Below are positions 1 to 10,070 of a stretch of 64,000 bases of DNA, in pieces. The DNA comes from Roseomonas sp. (GTDB lineage: Bacteria; Pseudomonadota; Alphaproteobacteria; Acetobacterales; Acetobacteraceae): positions 1 through 64,000 of the forward strand of contig JADCFQ010000006.1 in assembly GCA_020249435.1 (NCBI GenBank), given 5' to 3'. The notes beneath the pieces were generated by a model that saw only the letters and a list, made by a program, of their open reading frames with translations, made no database searches and was not told where the DNA came from. Each line of letters starts with the position of its first letter. The first letter of the stretch is position 1. Made by a program: the position numbers and the translations under genes.

Positions 1-136
1 ACCGGGGGGGACAAACTGATGCAGCGAAGCGGGAAGTAGCCAACCCTGGTCCACATCCCACGCTCGGAAGGTCTTGCTCATAAAACAAGTGAATCAGAAA
101 TAATACCAAAAAACTAGCGAATTCTCAGACAGGCTC

Positions 137-180
137 CTAGAGCATGTTGCGTTCACATGGGTTCACGCAACCCGCTCTAG
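137..180. repeat. Imperfect REP-like palindrome
   Basis: The ends CTAGAGC and GCTCTAG are perfect inverted repeats. The inner arms GTTGCGT and ACGCAAC also pair, around a loop near TTCACATGGGTTC. The shape resembles the short palindromic intergenic elements common in alphaproteobacterial genomes. The dyad is seen directly; membership of a repeat family is inference. Confidence 0.5.
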
Positions 181-204
181 ATCGCTGTTTTTCGAGCATC
201 TTCA

Positions 205-231
205 CACGTTCAGATTTTTCATCTGAACGTG
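205..231 (-). terminator. Perfect 11-bp hairpin after the stress-protein gene
   Basis: CACGTTCAGAT and ATCTGAACGTG pair perfectly around a 5-base loop (TTTTC on the plus strand). The hairpin sits 8 bases past the stop of the minus-strand universal stress gene, where it could end transcription. A clean U-run after the stem is missing. It may equally be a second REP-like unit, because both arms sit within GAGCA-like ends. Confidence 0.4.
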
Positions 232-238
232 AACTGCT

Positions 239-1078
239 CTAATGCGAAAGCAGTACCGGCACGGTCATTTCCCGCAAAAGGCTGCGCGTCACGCCACCCA
301 GGATGAATTCACGCAAACGGGAGTGGCCATAAGCGCCCATCACCAGCAAATCTGCGCCCATGTCACTCGCGTGATTAAGCAGCAGCGCTGAATCCGCCAC
401 ATCCTCCGCCACTGCCTTGGCGACTTCCACCTTCAGCCCATGGCGCGCCAAATGCCGCGCGATATCAGCACCAGGTTCTTCGCCATGCGCGCCAAGCCCA
501 TGCTTGGGATTGGCCAGGAATACCGTGGTGTTTTCCGCCTTGGCGATCAGCGGCAGCGCATCATGCAGCGCACGTGTGGCTTCGCGGCTGGCATTCCAGC
601 CAACCAGCACACGCTTGCCGATGCTCTTGAAATTACCAGCAAAGGGAATGGCGAGCACCGGGCGCCCTGAATCGAACAATACTGTTTCAAGCAGGCCAGC
701 GGAATCGCTTTCCGGATCATCCTGCCCCAGCACCAGAAGATCAGCATAGCGGCCATGCAGCGCCAGGATTTCCGGCGTGGTGCCTTCCACCTGCCGCCAC
801 TCACCCATAATGCCCTCACGCGCGAGCGCGGCTTCAAACGCTGCCTTCAGCTTCACACCGGCAGCCAAAGCGGATTGGCGCATCTGTTCCATCAATTCGG
901 CGATCACCGCGCCGCCGCCACCACCATCAGCCATGGCCATGACCGGGATCGCGACATCAATCACCTGCAACGCAGTCAGATGCGCCCCATGCTGGCGCGC
1001 AAGCGATGCCGCGATTTCAAGCCGCGCCTGCGCGCGCGGCGATTGATCCAAATGGACGAGAATTTCACAGAGCTTCAT
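239..1078 (-). CDS. Universal stress protein, two UspA domains
   Basis: A 279-residue cytoplasmic protein of the UspA family, about twice the length of a single Usp domain. The N-terminal half (about 1-145) begins with the usual beta-strand plus HLDQS pattern. The second half (about 150-279) ends with the nucleotide-binding signature MGAYGHS...GGVTRSLL near residues 247-265, so ATP binding is likely in that half. The first half shows no clear glycine signature and may be structural. Usp proteins are induced by stress or stasis; the ligand and target cannot be read from sequence. A strong GGGAGGAGG ribosome site precedes the ATG. It stands alone, with an unrelated small gene upstream. Confidence 0.9.
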   Translation of the reverse strand: MKLCEILVHLDQSPRAQARLEIAASLARQHGAHLTALQVIDVAIPVMAMADGGGGGAVIAELMEQMRQSALAAGVKLKAAFEAALAREGIMGEWRQVEGTTPEILALHGRYADLLVLGQDDPESDSAGLLETVLFDSGRPVLAIPFAGNFKSIGKRVLVGWNASREATRALHDALPLIAKAENTTVFLANPKHGLGAHGEEPGADIARHLARHGLKVEVAKAVAEDVADSALLLNHASDMGADLLVMGAYGHSRLREFILGGVTRSLLREMTVPVLLSH

Positions 1079-1160
1079 CTCAGCCTCCTCCCGAGGAATG
1101 GGATTTGATTAGCCCAAGCCGTGACCCGGTAAATTGATCAATATCAATTTCGGGGGCGGG

Positions 1161-1616
1161 CTAATCTTCTTCCGGGCGCTTCCAGGTGATGAACCAGCCG
1201 ACATCCCCCGGCATGCCGCCGGGCCAATCGAGGATTTGCACCTTGATCTGAAAGCCACGCGGCGCCAATTCGCGTTCAAAGAAATCATAGGCGCGCTTCG
1301 GAAAGCCGCTCAGTCTTTCACGCCAGGCAGGGTCATGGCTGGTGATGGATCGCCCCTGATCGGGCAACCATTCGGATGGGAAGCGCATCACCATCACCTC
1401 CCTTTCCCCGGCATCCACTGCGCGGCGCACAAGGGTTGCAATCCGATCCAGTGCATCAGGGGCTACTTCACGCGCCTCAAAGGCTTCGCGCAGCTTTTCC
1501 TGTTCTGCGCGGCGTGCTGCCGCTTCGGCTTGTTCAGCAGCCTCAGCGGCGCGTTTTTTGCCGTCCACATAATCCCAGATGGATTGGGCACTGAATTTGT
1601 CGGCGGATAAGGTCAT
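1161..1616 (-). CDS. Conserved-looking hypothetical protein, 151 aa
   Basis: I do not recognise this family. Residues about 18-50 are very rich in Ala, Glu, Arg and Gln and should form a charged helix or short coiled coil. The C-terminal 100 residues look like a compact globular domain with VMVMRFPSEWLPD, FPKRAYDFFERELAPRGF and WPGGMPGDVGWFITW. No signal peptide or membrane segment is seen, so it is probably cytoplasmic. AAGGA lies at good distance before the ATG, and codon use matches the neighbours, so it is probably a real gene. It lies between the stress-protein gene and the acyl-CoA operon, about 75 bases from each. Confidence 0.7.
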   Translation of the reverse strand: MTLSADKFSAQSIWDYVDGKKRAAEAAEQAEAAARRAEQEKLREAFEAREVAPDALDRIATLVRRAVDAGEREVMVMRFPSEWLPDQGRSITSHDPAWRERLSGFPKRAYDFFERELAPRGFQIKVQILDWPGGMPGDVGWFITWKRPEED

Positions 1617-1690
1617 GGTCGCGGTCCTTCTTCCTGAGGCGGCTTTTTGTACCCCAGGTCCGAACGCTTCCTTGACCTACATCATATTTT

Positions 1691-2494
1691 TCACCGCCCT
1701 TCAAAGCTTGGGGCGCGTTTTTCCAGCATGGCATCCACGGCTTCGCGATGATCCCGCGTGCCATGCGCGAGCGCCTGATAGGCCGCTGACATTTCAAGCA
1801 AGGTTGAAAGCCGCGTATGCTGGCTTTCCCGCAAAAGGCGCTTGGTCAGCCGCACCGCTTGCGGCGGATTGGCGGCGATTTTCGCGGCAATGGCGCGCGC
1901 TGCATCCAGCAGGGCTTCCGGCGCCACCACTTTTGAGACCATGCCACAGGCCAGGGCCTCTGCCGGGCCAATCGTCTCCCCGGTCAAGGACAATTCCAAA
2001 GCCTTCGACATGCCAACCACCTTTGGCAGCAAATAGGCGCCGCCATCGCCAGGCACGATGCCGACCTTGACGAAGCTTTCGGCGAACAGAGCCTTCTCGC
2101 TGGCAACGCGAATATCGCACATCAGGGCAAGGTCGAGCCCCGCGCCAATCGCCGGGCCATTCACCGCCGCAATGGTTGGAATATCCAATTCATAAAGCGC
2201 GAGAGGGATCAATTGAATGCCACGACGATAGGATTCACGGATCTCCGCCCCCGTACCGCCGCCGGTAATCCCAGTCTTGTCGCGCATGCCCTTCAGATCA
2301 CCGCCGGCGCAAAAGGCCGAACCCGCACCGGTCACGATCACGCACCGCACGCTATCATCACGCGACAGGCTGCGGCAGGCGGCTTCAACTTCCTCACATT
2401 CCGCACGCGTTGAAATCGCGTTGCGCTTTTCAGGCCGGTTGAGCGTCAGAATGACGATGCCGCCTTCACGTTCGATATTCAGGAATGGGGTCAT
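1691..2494 (-). CDS. Enoyl-CoA hydratase/isomerase (crotonase family)
   Basis: A 267-residue crotonase-fold enzyme, the last gene of the acyl-CoA operon. FCAGGDLKG near residue 65 and the later PAIGAGLDLA segment supply the oxyanion-hole backbone typical of the family. By my alignment to rat enoyl-CoA hydratase the first catalytic Glu (E144) is replaced, while the second (E164, in the KALELSLTG segment) is kept. The enzyme may therefore be an isomerase or an atypical hydratase. I chose the ATG at 2494 because GAGGAGG precedes it and it forms an ATGA overlap with the stop of the upstream dehydrogenase. A longer reading to 2533 exists but adds non-family sequence. Confidence 0.9.
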   Translation of the reverse strand: MTPFLNIEREGGIVILTLNRPEKRNAISTRAECEEVEAACRSLSRDDSVRCVIVTGAGSAFCAGGDLKGMRDKTGITGGGTGAEIRESYRRGIQLIPLALYELDIPTIAAVNGPAIGAGLDLALMCDIRVASEKALFAESFVKVGIVPGDGGAYLLPKVVGMSKALELSLTGETIGPAEALACGMVSKVVAPEALLDAARAIAAKIAANPPQAVRLTKRLLRESQHTRLSTLLEMSAAYQALAHGTRDHREAVDAMLEKRAPSFEGR

Positions 2495-3501
2495 GGGGTG
2501 ATTTCCTCCTCGCGCGCAGTGATGAAGGGCCAAAGCGCACCGGGCAGCGCTTGCGCTTCCTGCCCGATCCGCTTAGCCCAAAAGGCTTCGCTGCCGCCTT
2601 CTTCACGCCACGCCCAAAGCCTGCGCGTGAAATGATGCAGCTGATGTTCTTCCGTAATGCCCATGGCGGCAAAAACCTGATGCGCGATGGCGGCACCGCG
2701 GGTGGCGGCCTCACCCACCGTGATCTTGGCACAGCCGATTTCAAACGCCGCCGCCGCCAAACCACGCCGATCCACAGCCCGCGCGGCCGCAGCAGCGGCT
2801 ACTGAAGCGGCGGAGGTTTCTGCTGCAAACACCGCAAGCTGTTGCTGCACCGCCTGAAAGCGCCCGATAGGTCGGCCGAATTGCTTGCGCGTATTGGCGT
2901 GATCCACCGCCAAGGCCAGCGCTGCCTGCATCGCGCCCGCAATCTGCGCCGAGCGCATCAGCGCGGTGCAGAGCAAGCCCGCTTCCGCACCCCAACCATT
3001 GGGCAATACCGCTTCGGCGATTGGTGTGCCGATGACGCGCGCATGATCCCGCGCCTCATGGCCGATATTGCCGCCTTCTTCCCAGGCCAGCGCTGCCGCC
3101 GGGTAAAGCGCAATGCGCGCGCCATCCAAAAGCGCGACATGGCTCGCATGGCGCCCCCAGGGGATGGCGCCATTGCGCGCGCCGAAACTCAACGCGCCTT
3201 CGGGCGGCGTGATGCCCGCGGCTGCCAGCAAGGCGCTGCCGAAAATGCTCTCCGCCAGCGGCACAGGCGCGGCATGCCGCCCCAGCACTTCCAGCAAGGG
3301 CGCCACATCCGCAAAGCCAAGCCCGACACCGCCCGCATCTTCCGGCACAAGCGCACCATTCAGGCCAAGTGCCGCCATGGCGTCCCAAGTAGTAGCGGGC
3401 CAATCACCGGCTTCAACCGCGCGCAGCACCGCGACATCCGCCGCATCCGTCAGCGCGCGATCCGCCTGTTCGGCGAGTTCGGTTGCAATTTCGCTTGCCA
3501 T
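2491..3501 (-). CDS. Acyl-CoA dehydrogenase, short divergent subunit
   Basis: A 336-residue acyl-CoA dehydrogenase-family protein, shorter than the usual 380-400. The N-terminal helical domain is clear (residues about 20-100), the beta domain is abbreviated, and the C-terminal helices include HANTRKQFGRPIGRFQAVQQQ. The end (TRRLWAWREEGGSEAFWAKRIG) lacks the usual Y-E-G-T catalytic segment. Together with the dehydrogenase gene immediately upstream (stop one base before this ATG) it resembles the paired FadE subunits of steroid-type side-chain oxidation, where two unlike chains form one FAD enzyme. That pairing is inference. The ATG at 3501 is chosen over a longer reading because it follows the upstream stop directly. 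Confidence 0.87.
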   Translation of the reverse strand: MASEIATELAEQADRALTDAADVAVLRAVEAGDWPATTWDAMAALGLNGALVPEDAGGVGLGFADVAPLLEVLGRHAAPVPLAESIFGSALLAAAGITPPEGALSFGARNGAIPWGRHASHVALLDGARIALYPAAALAWEEGGNIGHEARDHARVIGTPIAEAVLPNGWGAEAGLLCTALMRSAQIAGAMQAALALAVDHANTRKQFGRPIGRFQAVQQQLAVFAAETSAASVAAAAAARAVDRRGLAAAAFEIGCAKITVGEAATRGAAIAHQVFAAMGITEEHQLHHFTRRLWAWREEGGSEAFWAKRIGQEAQALPGALWPFITAREEEITP

Positions 3502-3502
3502 G

Positions 3503-4642
3503 TCAGCGCAACCCCAATTCGCGCGCGATAATGCCGCGCATGATTTCCCGCGTACCGCCGCGCAAGGAGAAAGTCGGCACAATCTGCGTCAGATAGGCAT
3601 GCATGCGGCGCATATCCTCTGGCATGTCTTCGGTTGCGATCAGATCACGCACCACATTGGGTAAGGCCTGTTCGAAATCATTGCCCAAATCCTTGACCAG
3701 CGCCGCCTGCCGCACCGGGTCCTGCCCATCTTCCAGCATGCCAGCCACCGCAACCGACATATTGCGCAAAGCCCAAAGCCGCGCGACCTGCCGGCCAAGA
3801 GCGGGTGCAGCGGCGCCATCCTGCTTCAGCGTCACCATCGCCGCTTCCAACAAGGGATGCGATGATAAATACCGATCCGGCCCGCTGCGTTCAAACGCCA
3901 ATTCACTCGTTGCCTGCGCCCAACCCGCGCCTTCCTGCCCGACCAGCGCGTCTTCCGGCAGCATCACATCATCGAAGGTGATTTCATTGAAACCCTTCTC
4001 GCCGACCAGATCGCGGATCGGGCGGATATGCACGCCAGGCGCGCGCAGATTCACCAGCACTTGCGAAAGCCCGATATGCCGTGCACCGCCTTCCGGCGCA
4101 GGGGAGGTGCGCACCAGCGCAATCATCCAATCGCAAAGATGGCCGAAGGTCGTCCAAATCTTGCGGCCATTCAGCTTCCAGCCGCCATCCACCTTTTCTG
4201 CCTTGGTCCGTAGTGACGCCAAATCACTACCCGAATCAGGTTCAGACAAGCCGATGCAAAACGCATATTCGCCGCTTGCGATGCGCGGCAGGAAATGGCG
4301 CTTCTGGTCTTCTGTACCAAGCCGCAAAATCAGCGGGCCGGATTGCCGATCCCCGATCCAATGCGCGCCCACCGGCGCACCGGCAGCGAGCATTTCTTCC
4401 AGCACGATATTGCGTTCCAGAAAGCTTTTCTCGCCACCGCCAAATTCGCGCGGCCAGCACATGCCAATCCAGCCCTTGGCGCCAACAGCGCGCGTGAAAT
4501 CGCGGTCAAACCCCATCCAGGATCGGGCGCGGATTTCCGGCGTGAAGTTTGGCGCATGTTCTGCGAGAAACGCACGCACTTCAGCACGCAGCGCCGCCGC
4601 GCCATCCGGCGCATCGCGCAAATCAAAACGCAGCCCAGCCAT
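3503..4642 (-). CDS. Acyl-CoA dehydrogenase, partner subunit
   Basis: A 379-residue FAD-dependent acyl-CoA dehydrogenase that would introduce an alpha,beta double bond into an acyl-CoA and pass electrons to ETF. Family features seen are FCIGLSEPDSGSDLAS (FAD and substrate region, near residue 132), the WTTFGHLCDW segment and a C-terminal RGGTREIMRGIIAREL. The medium-chain catalytic Glu position (Y-E-G-T) is Gly here. A Glu in the AFERSGPDRY segment near residue 250 may act instead, as in isovaleryl-CoA-type and FadE29-type enzymes. It is followed after one base by the short dehydrogenase, consistent with a heteromeric enzyme. Confidence 0.9.
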   Translation of the reverse strand: MAGLRFDLRDAPDGAAALRAEVRAFLAEHAPNFTPEIRARSWMGFDRDFTRAVGAKGWIGMCWPREFGGGEKSFLERNIVLEEMLAAGAPVGAHWIGDRQSGPLILRLGTEDQKRHFLPRIASGEYAFCIGLSEPDSGSDLASLRTKAEKVDGGWKLNGRKIWTTFGHLCDWMIALVRTSPAPEGGARHIGLSQVLVNLRAPGVHIRPIRDLVGEKGFNEITFDDVMLPEDALVGQEGAGWAQATSELAFERSGPDRYLSSHPLLEAAMVTLKQDGAAAPALGRQVARLWALRNMSVAVAGMLEDGQDPVRQAALVKDLGNDFEQALPNVVRDLIATEDMPEDMRRMHAYLTQIVPTFSLRGGTREIMRGIIARELGLR

Positions 4643-4654
4643 GGCGTAGCCCCC

Positions 4655-5881
4655 TTACAAGACGCCGGCGGCACGCGCCGCGGCGATTTCTTCTGTTGTC
4701 ATCTCCGCAAACTCGCGCAGCACCGCATCCGTATGCTCACCGGGTGCTGGAATACCGTAGCGATAGGTCACTGGCGTCGCGGCAAGATGGAGCGGTGAGG
4801 CCGGCACGCGCACACGCCCACCAGCATGATGCGGCACTTCCACAATCAGCCCACGCGCCTTGGTATGCGGATCAGCTTCCACATCGGCGGCCGTATTGAT
4901 GGGGCCAGAGGTGATCTTGGCATCCTCCAAAATCGCCAACCATTCCGCCCTTGGCTTTTGCCGCAGCACATCATGCATCATGCCAAGCAGCAGGTCGCGA
5001 TTGGCGGCACGATCACGTGCGCGGCGAAAGCGCTCATCCTCGGCCCATTCCGCATGGCCCAGCGCGGCCGCCAGCCGGACAAATTCGCGGTCATTCAAAA
5101 CGCCGATGACGAATTTCGCGTCCGAGCCCTGGAATACGCCATAGGGTACCGCCACCACCGCATCATTGCCGGTGCGCTGCATCAGCCGGCCAGCATTGAG
5201 CCAGGATGCCATCGGCGCCTGCATCAGCGAGACCATGGTCTCATAAAGCGAGACTTCGCAGTATTGCCCCTCACCGGTCTGGTCGCGATGACGTAGCGCG
5301 GCAAGGATCGAAACAGTCGCCGCAAAGCCCGTAAACATATCCGCAACCGGCACACCGACGCGCTGCGGCCCTCCGCCTGGTTTGCCATCAGCCTCACCGG
5401 TCACTTCCATCAGGCCGGCCATGGCTTGCGCCACGAAATCATAGCCTGAGCGATGCGCGTAAGGCCCGTCCTGACCAAAACCAGTCACGGAACAATAGAT
5501 CAGCCGTGGATTGATCGCGCGCAAATCCTCATAGCCCAGGCCATAGCGGGCAAGCGTACCGGTACGGAAATTCTCAATCAGCACATCCGCTTTCGCCACG
5601 ATGCGCTTCAGAATGGCGGCACCCTCGGCCTGCGTGAAATCCAGGCTGAGCGAGCGCTTATTCCTATTGAGCGAGACGAAATAGGTACTGTCATCACTGC
5701 CGGCAACGAAAGGCGGGCCAAGCGCGCGCAAATCATCCCCATTGCCCTGGCGTTCCAGCTTGACGATTTCCGCCCCCAGATCGCCCAGCATTTGCGCGCA
5801 AAGCGGGCCGGCCACCACGCGGGTCAGGTCAATCACGCGCAGGCCCGTGAGCGCACCGGGCTTTGGGGGTTCTGTCATCAT
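4655..5881 (-). CDS. Family III CoA transferase (CaiB/BaiF)
   Basis: A 408-residue class III CoA transferase that moves CoA between acyl-CoA and free acid without ATP. The N-terminal signature GLRVIDLTRVVAGPLCAQML followed by GDLGAEIVKLE (residues about 12-43) and the NKRSLSLDF segment are classic. VGVPVADMFTG contains the Asp expected to form the acyl-anhydride intermediate. It lies 12 bases upstream of the paired dehydrogenases and 3 bases after the CoA ligase gene, so it shares the operon. It may offer a second route to activate the substrate or recycle CoA from an end product; the donor and acceptor are unknown. Confidence 0.93.
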   Translation of the reverse strand: MMTEPPKPGALTGLRVIDLTRVVAGPLCAQMLGDLGAEIVKLERQGNGDDLRALGPPFVAGSDDSTYFVSLNRNKRSLSLDFTQAEGAAILKRIVAKADVLIENFRTGTLARYGLGYEDLRAINPRLIYCSVTGFGQDGPYAHRSGYDFVAQAMAGLMEVTGEADGKPGGGPQRVGVPVADMFTGFAATVSILAALRHRDQTGEGQYCEVSLYETMVSLMQAPMASWLNAGRLMQRTGNDAVVAVPYGVFQGSDAKFVIGVLNDREFVRLAAALGHAEWAEDERFRRARDRAANRDLLLGMMHDVLRQKPRAEWLAILEDAKITSGPINTAADVEADPHTKARGLIVEVPHHAGGRVRVPASPLHLAATPVTYRYGIPAPGEHTDAVLREFAEMTTEEIAAARAAGVL

Positions 5882-5884
5882 GCC

Positions 5885-7495
<1,611 letters not shown>

Positions 7496-7498
7496 GCT

Positions 7499-7858
7499 TC
7501 AGCCCTTTCCCAAAACCCGTGGCGCGCTGATGGCGCAACGCATCCGCGCCGCATTGCGCAACATTGCTGCCACTTCCGCGTGATGCGCGTTGCCTGGATC
7601 AAAGGCGCCCGCGCGAATAGCGATAGCCAGGGCACGATCCGGTGCGTCAGTCGCGCCCGTCAGACGTTGCATGGTGGCGCGTGTTTCCGCCACCCAAGCC
7701 TCATCCTGCGCAGCCTCTCGTGCCGCAATCGCCATGGCATTGGCGATCATGCGTGCGGTAAAAGCATCCGTGCCGGAAAGTTTCGGCAGGATTTCCTGCA
7801 ATAGCGCGTCGCGCGCCGTGGCCAGCAATCCCGGCCCTTCCGGGGCTTCACGCTGCAT
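7499..7858 (-). CDS. DUF6285 protein, LvaB-like kinase partner
   Basis: A 119-residue, mostly helical cytoplasmic protein. The pattern TARDALLQEILPKLSG...FTARMIANAMAIAARE at the N terminus is what I associate with DUF6285, a family usually encoded next to phosphotransferase-like acyl-CoA kinases. In P. putida the small LvaB protein in the equivalent position is needed for activity of the LvaA kinase. The gene overlaps the kinase gene by 11 bases, which suggests translational coupling and a stable complex. No catalytic motif is visible, in keeping with an accessory subunit. Confidence 0.8.
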   Translation of the reverse strand: MQREAPEGPGLLATARDALLQEILPKLSGTDAFTARMIANAMAIAAREAAQDEAWVAETRATMQRLTGATDAPDRALAIAIRAGAFDPGNAHHAEVAAMLRNAARMRCAISAPRVLGKG

Positions 7859-8855
7859 GCGGCACCCCTGTCATGTTCAGGATTTCCCATTCAAGCTCCG
7901 GCACAATATGGCCGGTTAGCGCGAGTTCCAGGCTGGTTTCCTTGCCGGAGAGATGCCGCGCTGCTTGGTCAATCGCAATCACCGCCCAGCGGATATGCGC
8001 CGCTAATTCCCACCAGGTCACACGCGCCGCATCCACGGCATGGCCAGCTTCCGCAGCATAGCCTGTATAGAAAGCCTCTCGCGCACCAATGCCGCCTGCC
8101 TCAAAAGCGCTGCCGAAGCGCCAGCATTTGGCGCAGAACCAGCCGAGGTCCGCATGCGGTTCGCCCCAGGCGGCGAATTCCCAATCCAGCACGGCGGTCA
8201 CGCCCGCCTCGGCCAGCATCAGATTGCCGGTGCGGAAATCATTATGGTTCAGCACGGGCGGCAAAGGCGGCGGCGCGGAGCGTTCCAAATACCGCAAGCC
8301 CCATTCCAAAACCGGGCGCGGCAGCGCTTGCCGATCAAGTGCCGCGCGCTGTTCTGCCACGAAGGCCAAACATGCATCATCGGGCGGCGCGCCCAAAAAC
8401 GCCAAATCCACGCGCGGTGGCGTGATGCGATGAATGCGCGCCAATTCGCGCCCAAGCGCCTGCACGGCCTCATCCCGCCCACCACAGAGCGTTTCGCTTT
8501 TCACCACGCGATGCCCCACGGCAATACCTTGCACGCGCCGCATGATGAAAAACGGCGCGCCAAGAATGGCGGTATCCTCACACAAATAAAGCGGCTCCGG
8601 CACCGTCACGCCAGCGCCGAAGGCCGCTTTCAACAGCGCGAATTCGGCTGATCGAGGAAGTGAAACCGCCAAGGTCGCGGCATTATCCGTGCGCAGCACC
8701 CAGGCTTCATCACGCCCGGCACGCTTCAAATCCAAGGCCCAATTCTGCTGAATGGCGCCGCCGGAAAGCAAGGCCATGGCGCCAATTTCAAGATCAGCCG
8801 CGCCGGTTGCCCCGCGCAGCCAATCCGTCAGTTTTGCGCGCCGCGCCTCATCCAT
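7848..8855 (-). CDS. APH-family phosphotransferase, LvaA/ACAD11-type acyl-CoA kinase
   Basis: A 335-residue kinase-fold protein of the aminoglycoside-phosphotransferase family. The catalytic loop HNDFRTGN is at residues 204-211 and the metal-binding DWE at 224-226. The SGGAIQQNWAL region near 31 is the nucleotide loop. Relatives fused or adjacent to acyl-CoA dehydrogenases (human ACAD10/11, bacterial LvaA) phosphorylate the 4-hydroxyl of 4-hydroxyacyl-CoA. Here the dehydrogenase gene is directly upstream and overlaps by 8 bases. The ATG at 8855 matches the family N terminus; a longer reading to 8984 is rejected. Antibiotic resistance is an unlikely role in this context. Confidence 0.87.
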   Translation of the reverse strand: MDEARRAKLTDWLRGATGAADLEIGAMALLSGGAIQQNWALDLKRAGRDEAWVLRTDNAATLAVSLPRSAEFALLKAAFGAGVTVPEPLYLCEDTAILGAPFFIMRRVQGIAVGHRVVKSETLCGGRDEAVQALGRELARIHRITPPRVDLAFLGAPPDDACLAFVAEQRAALDRQALPRPVLEWGLRYLERSAPPPLPPVLNHNDFRTGNLMLAEAGVTAVLDWEFAAWGEPHADLGWFCAKCWRFGSAFEAGGIGAREAFYTGYAAEAGHAVDAARVTWWELAAHIRWAVIAIDQAARHLSGKETSLELALTGHIVPELEWEILNMTGVPHAA

Positions 8856-10059
8856 GCTTGGGCGGACCCCAGGAGAAGAAGGCAGAACCCTCTGCCCGCA
8901 ATGTATTGGCGAGCACCATGCGATGCACTTCGGAAGCACCATCCACCAGCCGCGCCTGGCGGGCATAGCGATACATCCATTCAATCACCGTATCCTTGGA
9001 ATAGCCGCGCGCACCCAGCAATTGCAGCGCCGTATCCACAGATTTTTGCAGTGCATCCGCCACCACAATCTTCGCCATGGAAACTTCCTTCCGCGCGAAG
9101 CCGCCCTGATCCAACACCCAGGCCGCCTTCATGGTCAGCAGCCGGCCGATTTCAATTTCCATCGCCGCCTGACCGACCAGCCCCTGCACGCTTTCGCGGT
9201 CAATCAGCTTCATGCCGAAGGAATCACGCTGGCCAATGCGTTCCATGGCGATTTCCAAGGCACGCCGAGACAAGCCCAGCCAGCGCATGCAATGCGTCAG
9301 CCGCGCCACACCAAGGCGCATTTGCGTGAGCTTCAGCCCATCGCCTTCATGCATCAAAAGGTGTTCATTCGGGATTTCCAACCCATCGAATTCCAATTCG
9401 CAATGCCCGCCATGTTCTTCCGGCCCCATGATCGGGATGCGCCGCACGATCTTCCAGCCTGGTTGATCAGCGCTGAACAGAAAGGCCGAAAGCCCCTTGC
9501 GCGAATCATCCGATGTGCGCGCGATGATGATGAAAATCTTCGCATTGCCGGCGCCAGTGATGAACCATTTGCGCCCGGTGATGCGCCAGCGATCATTCCC
9601 AACACGTTCCGCCTTGGTATAGGTCAGGTTCGGGTCTGAACCGCAGCCATCCGGTTCCGTCATGGCGAAGGCGGATTGCACATCACCATCCACAATCGGC
9701 TGCAACCAGCGCGGCTTCATCGCTTCCGGCAAAACGCGATCCAGGATCATCATATTGCCGTCATCAGGCGCGGCGCTATTGAACACCACCGGCCCGAAGA
9801 TGGAGCGGTTCATTTCCTCATAACAGGCCGCCATGCCAATGCGCGGCAATTCCTGCCCGCCCAGGCGCTTTGGCATTTGCAACGCCCAAAGCCCTTCCGC
9901 CTTCGCGGCCTTGCGCATTTCCGCCAGCACATGCGGCGCGATGTTTTCATGCTCGTCGAAATTCGTACGATCCGCTTCCAACGGGATCAGCTTTTCATCC
10001 ACAAAGCGGCGGATGCGCCGACGCATATCGTCAATTTCGGGGGGCAGAGAAAATTCCAT
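8848..10059 (-). CDS. Acyl-CoA dehydrogenase, LvaC/ACAD11-like
   Basis: A 403-residue acyl-CoA dehydrogenase-family flavoprotein. AFAMTEPDGCGSDP near residue 132 is the FAD/substrate segment, KWFITGAGNAKIF follows, and the C-terminal signature reads LVDGASEVHRM. There the usual catalytic Glu of Y-E-G-T is replaced by Asp, as in ACAD10/11-type enzymes (ADGPDEVH). Those enzymes act on phosphorylated 4-hydroxyacyl-CoA and lose phosphate to give an enoyl-CoA. The adjacent kinase and DUF6285 genes make that reaction the best hypothesis here. It is the second gene of the operon, 11 bases after the SDR gene. Confidence 0.92.
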   Translation of the reverse strand: MEFSLPPEIDDMRRRIRRFVDEKLIPLEADRTNFDEHENIAPHVLAEMRKAAKAEGLWALQMPKRLGGQELPRIGMAACYEEMNRSIFGPVVFNSAAPDDGNMMILDRVLPEAMKPRWLQPIVDGDVQSAFAMTEPDGCGSDPNLTYTKAERVGNDRWRITGRKWFITGAGNAKIFIIIARTSDDSRKGLSAFLFSADQPGWKIVRRIPIMGPEEHGGHCELEFDGLEIPNEHLLMHEGDGLKLTQMRLGVARLTHCMRWLGLSRRALEIAMERIGQRDSFGMKLIDRESVQGLVGQAAMEIEIGRLLTMKAAWVLDQGGFARKEVSMAKIVVADALQKSVDTALQLLGARGYSKDTVIEWMYRYARQARLVDGASEVHRMVLANTLRAEGSAFFSWGPPKHG

Positions 10060-10070
10060 GACACCAATAC

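Larger units (their letters stand above)
1..238. other. Intergenic stretch with two dyad elements
   Basis: No coding region is supported here. The first 130 bases are more A/T-rich than the genes that follow and show no recognisable motif. The rest carries two inverted-repeat elements, listed separately, that lie downstream of the stress-protein gene. The gene to the left is outside the window. Confidence 0.5.

Noticed and set aside
3603-4649. 348-codon plus-strand frame
   Set aside because: It is antisense to the acyl-CoA dehydrogenase; Ser/Arg/Pro-rich translation is typical of a shadow frame.
7848-8855. Aminoglycoside resistance gene
   Set aside because: The APH fold is present, but operon context with DUF6285 and acyl-CoA dehydrogenase points to an acyl-CoA kinase.
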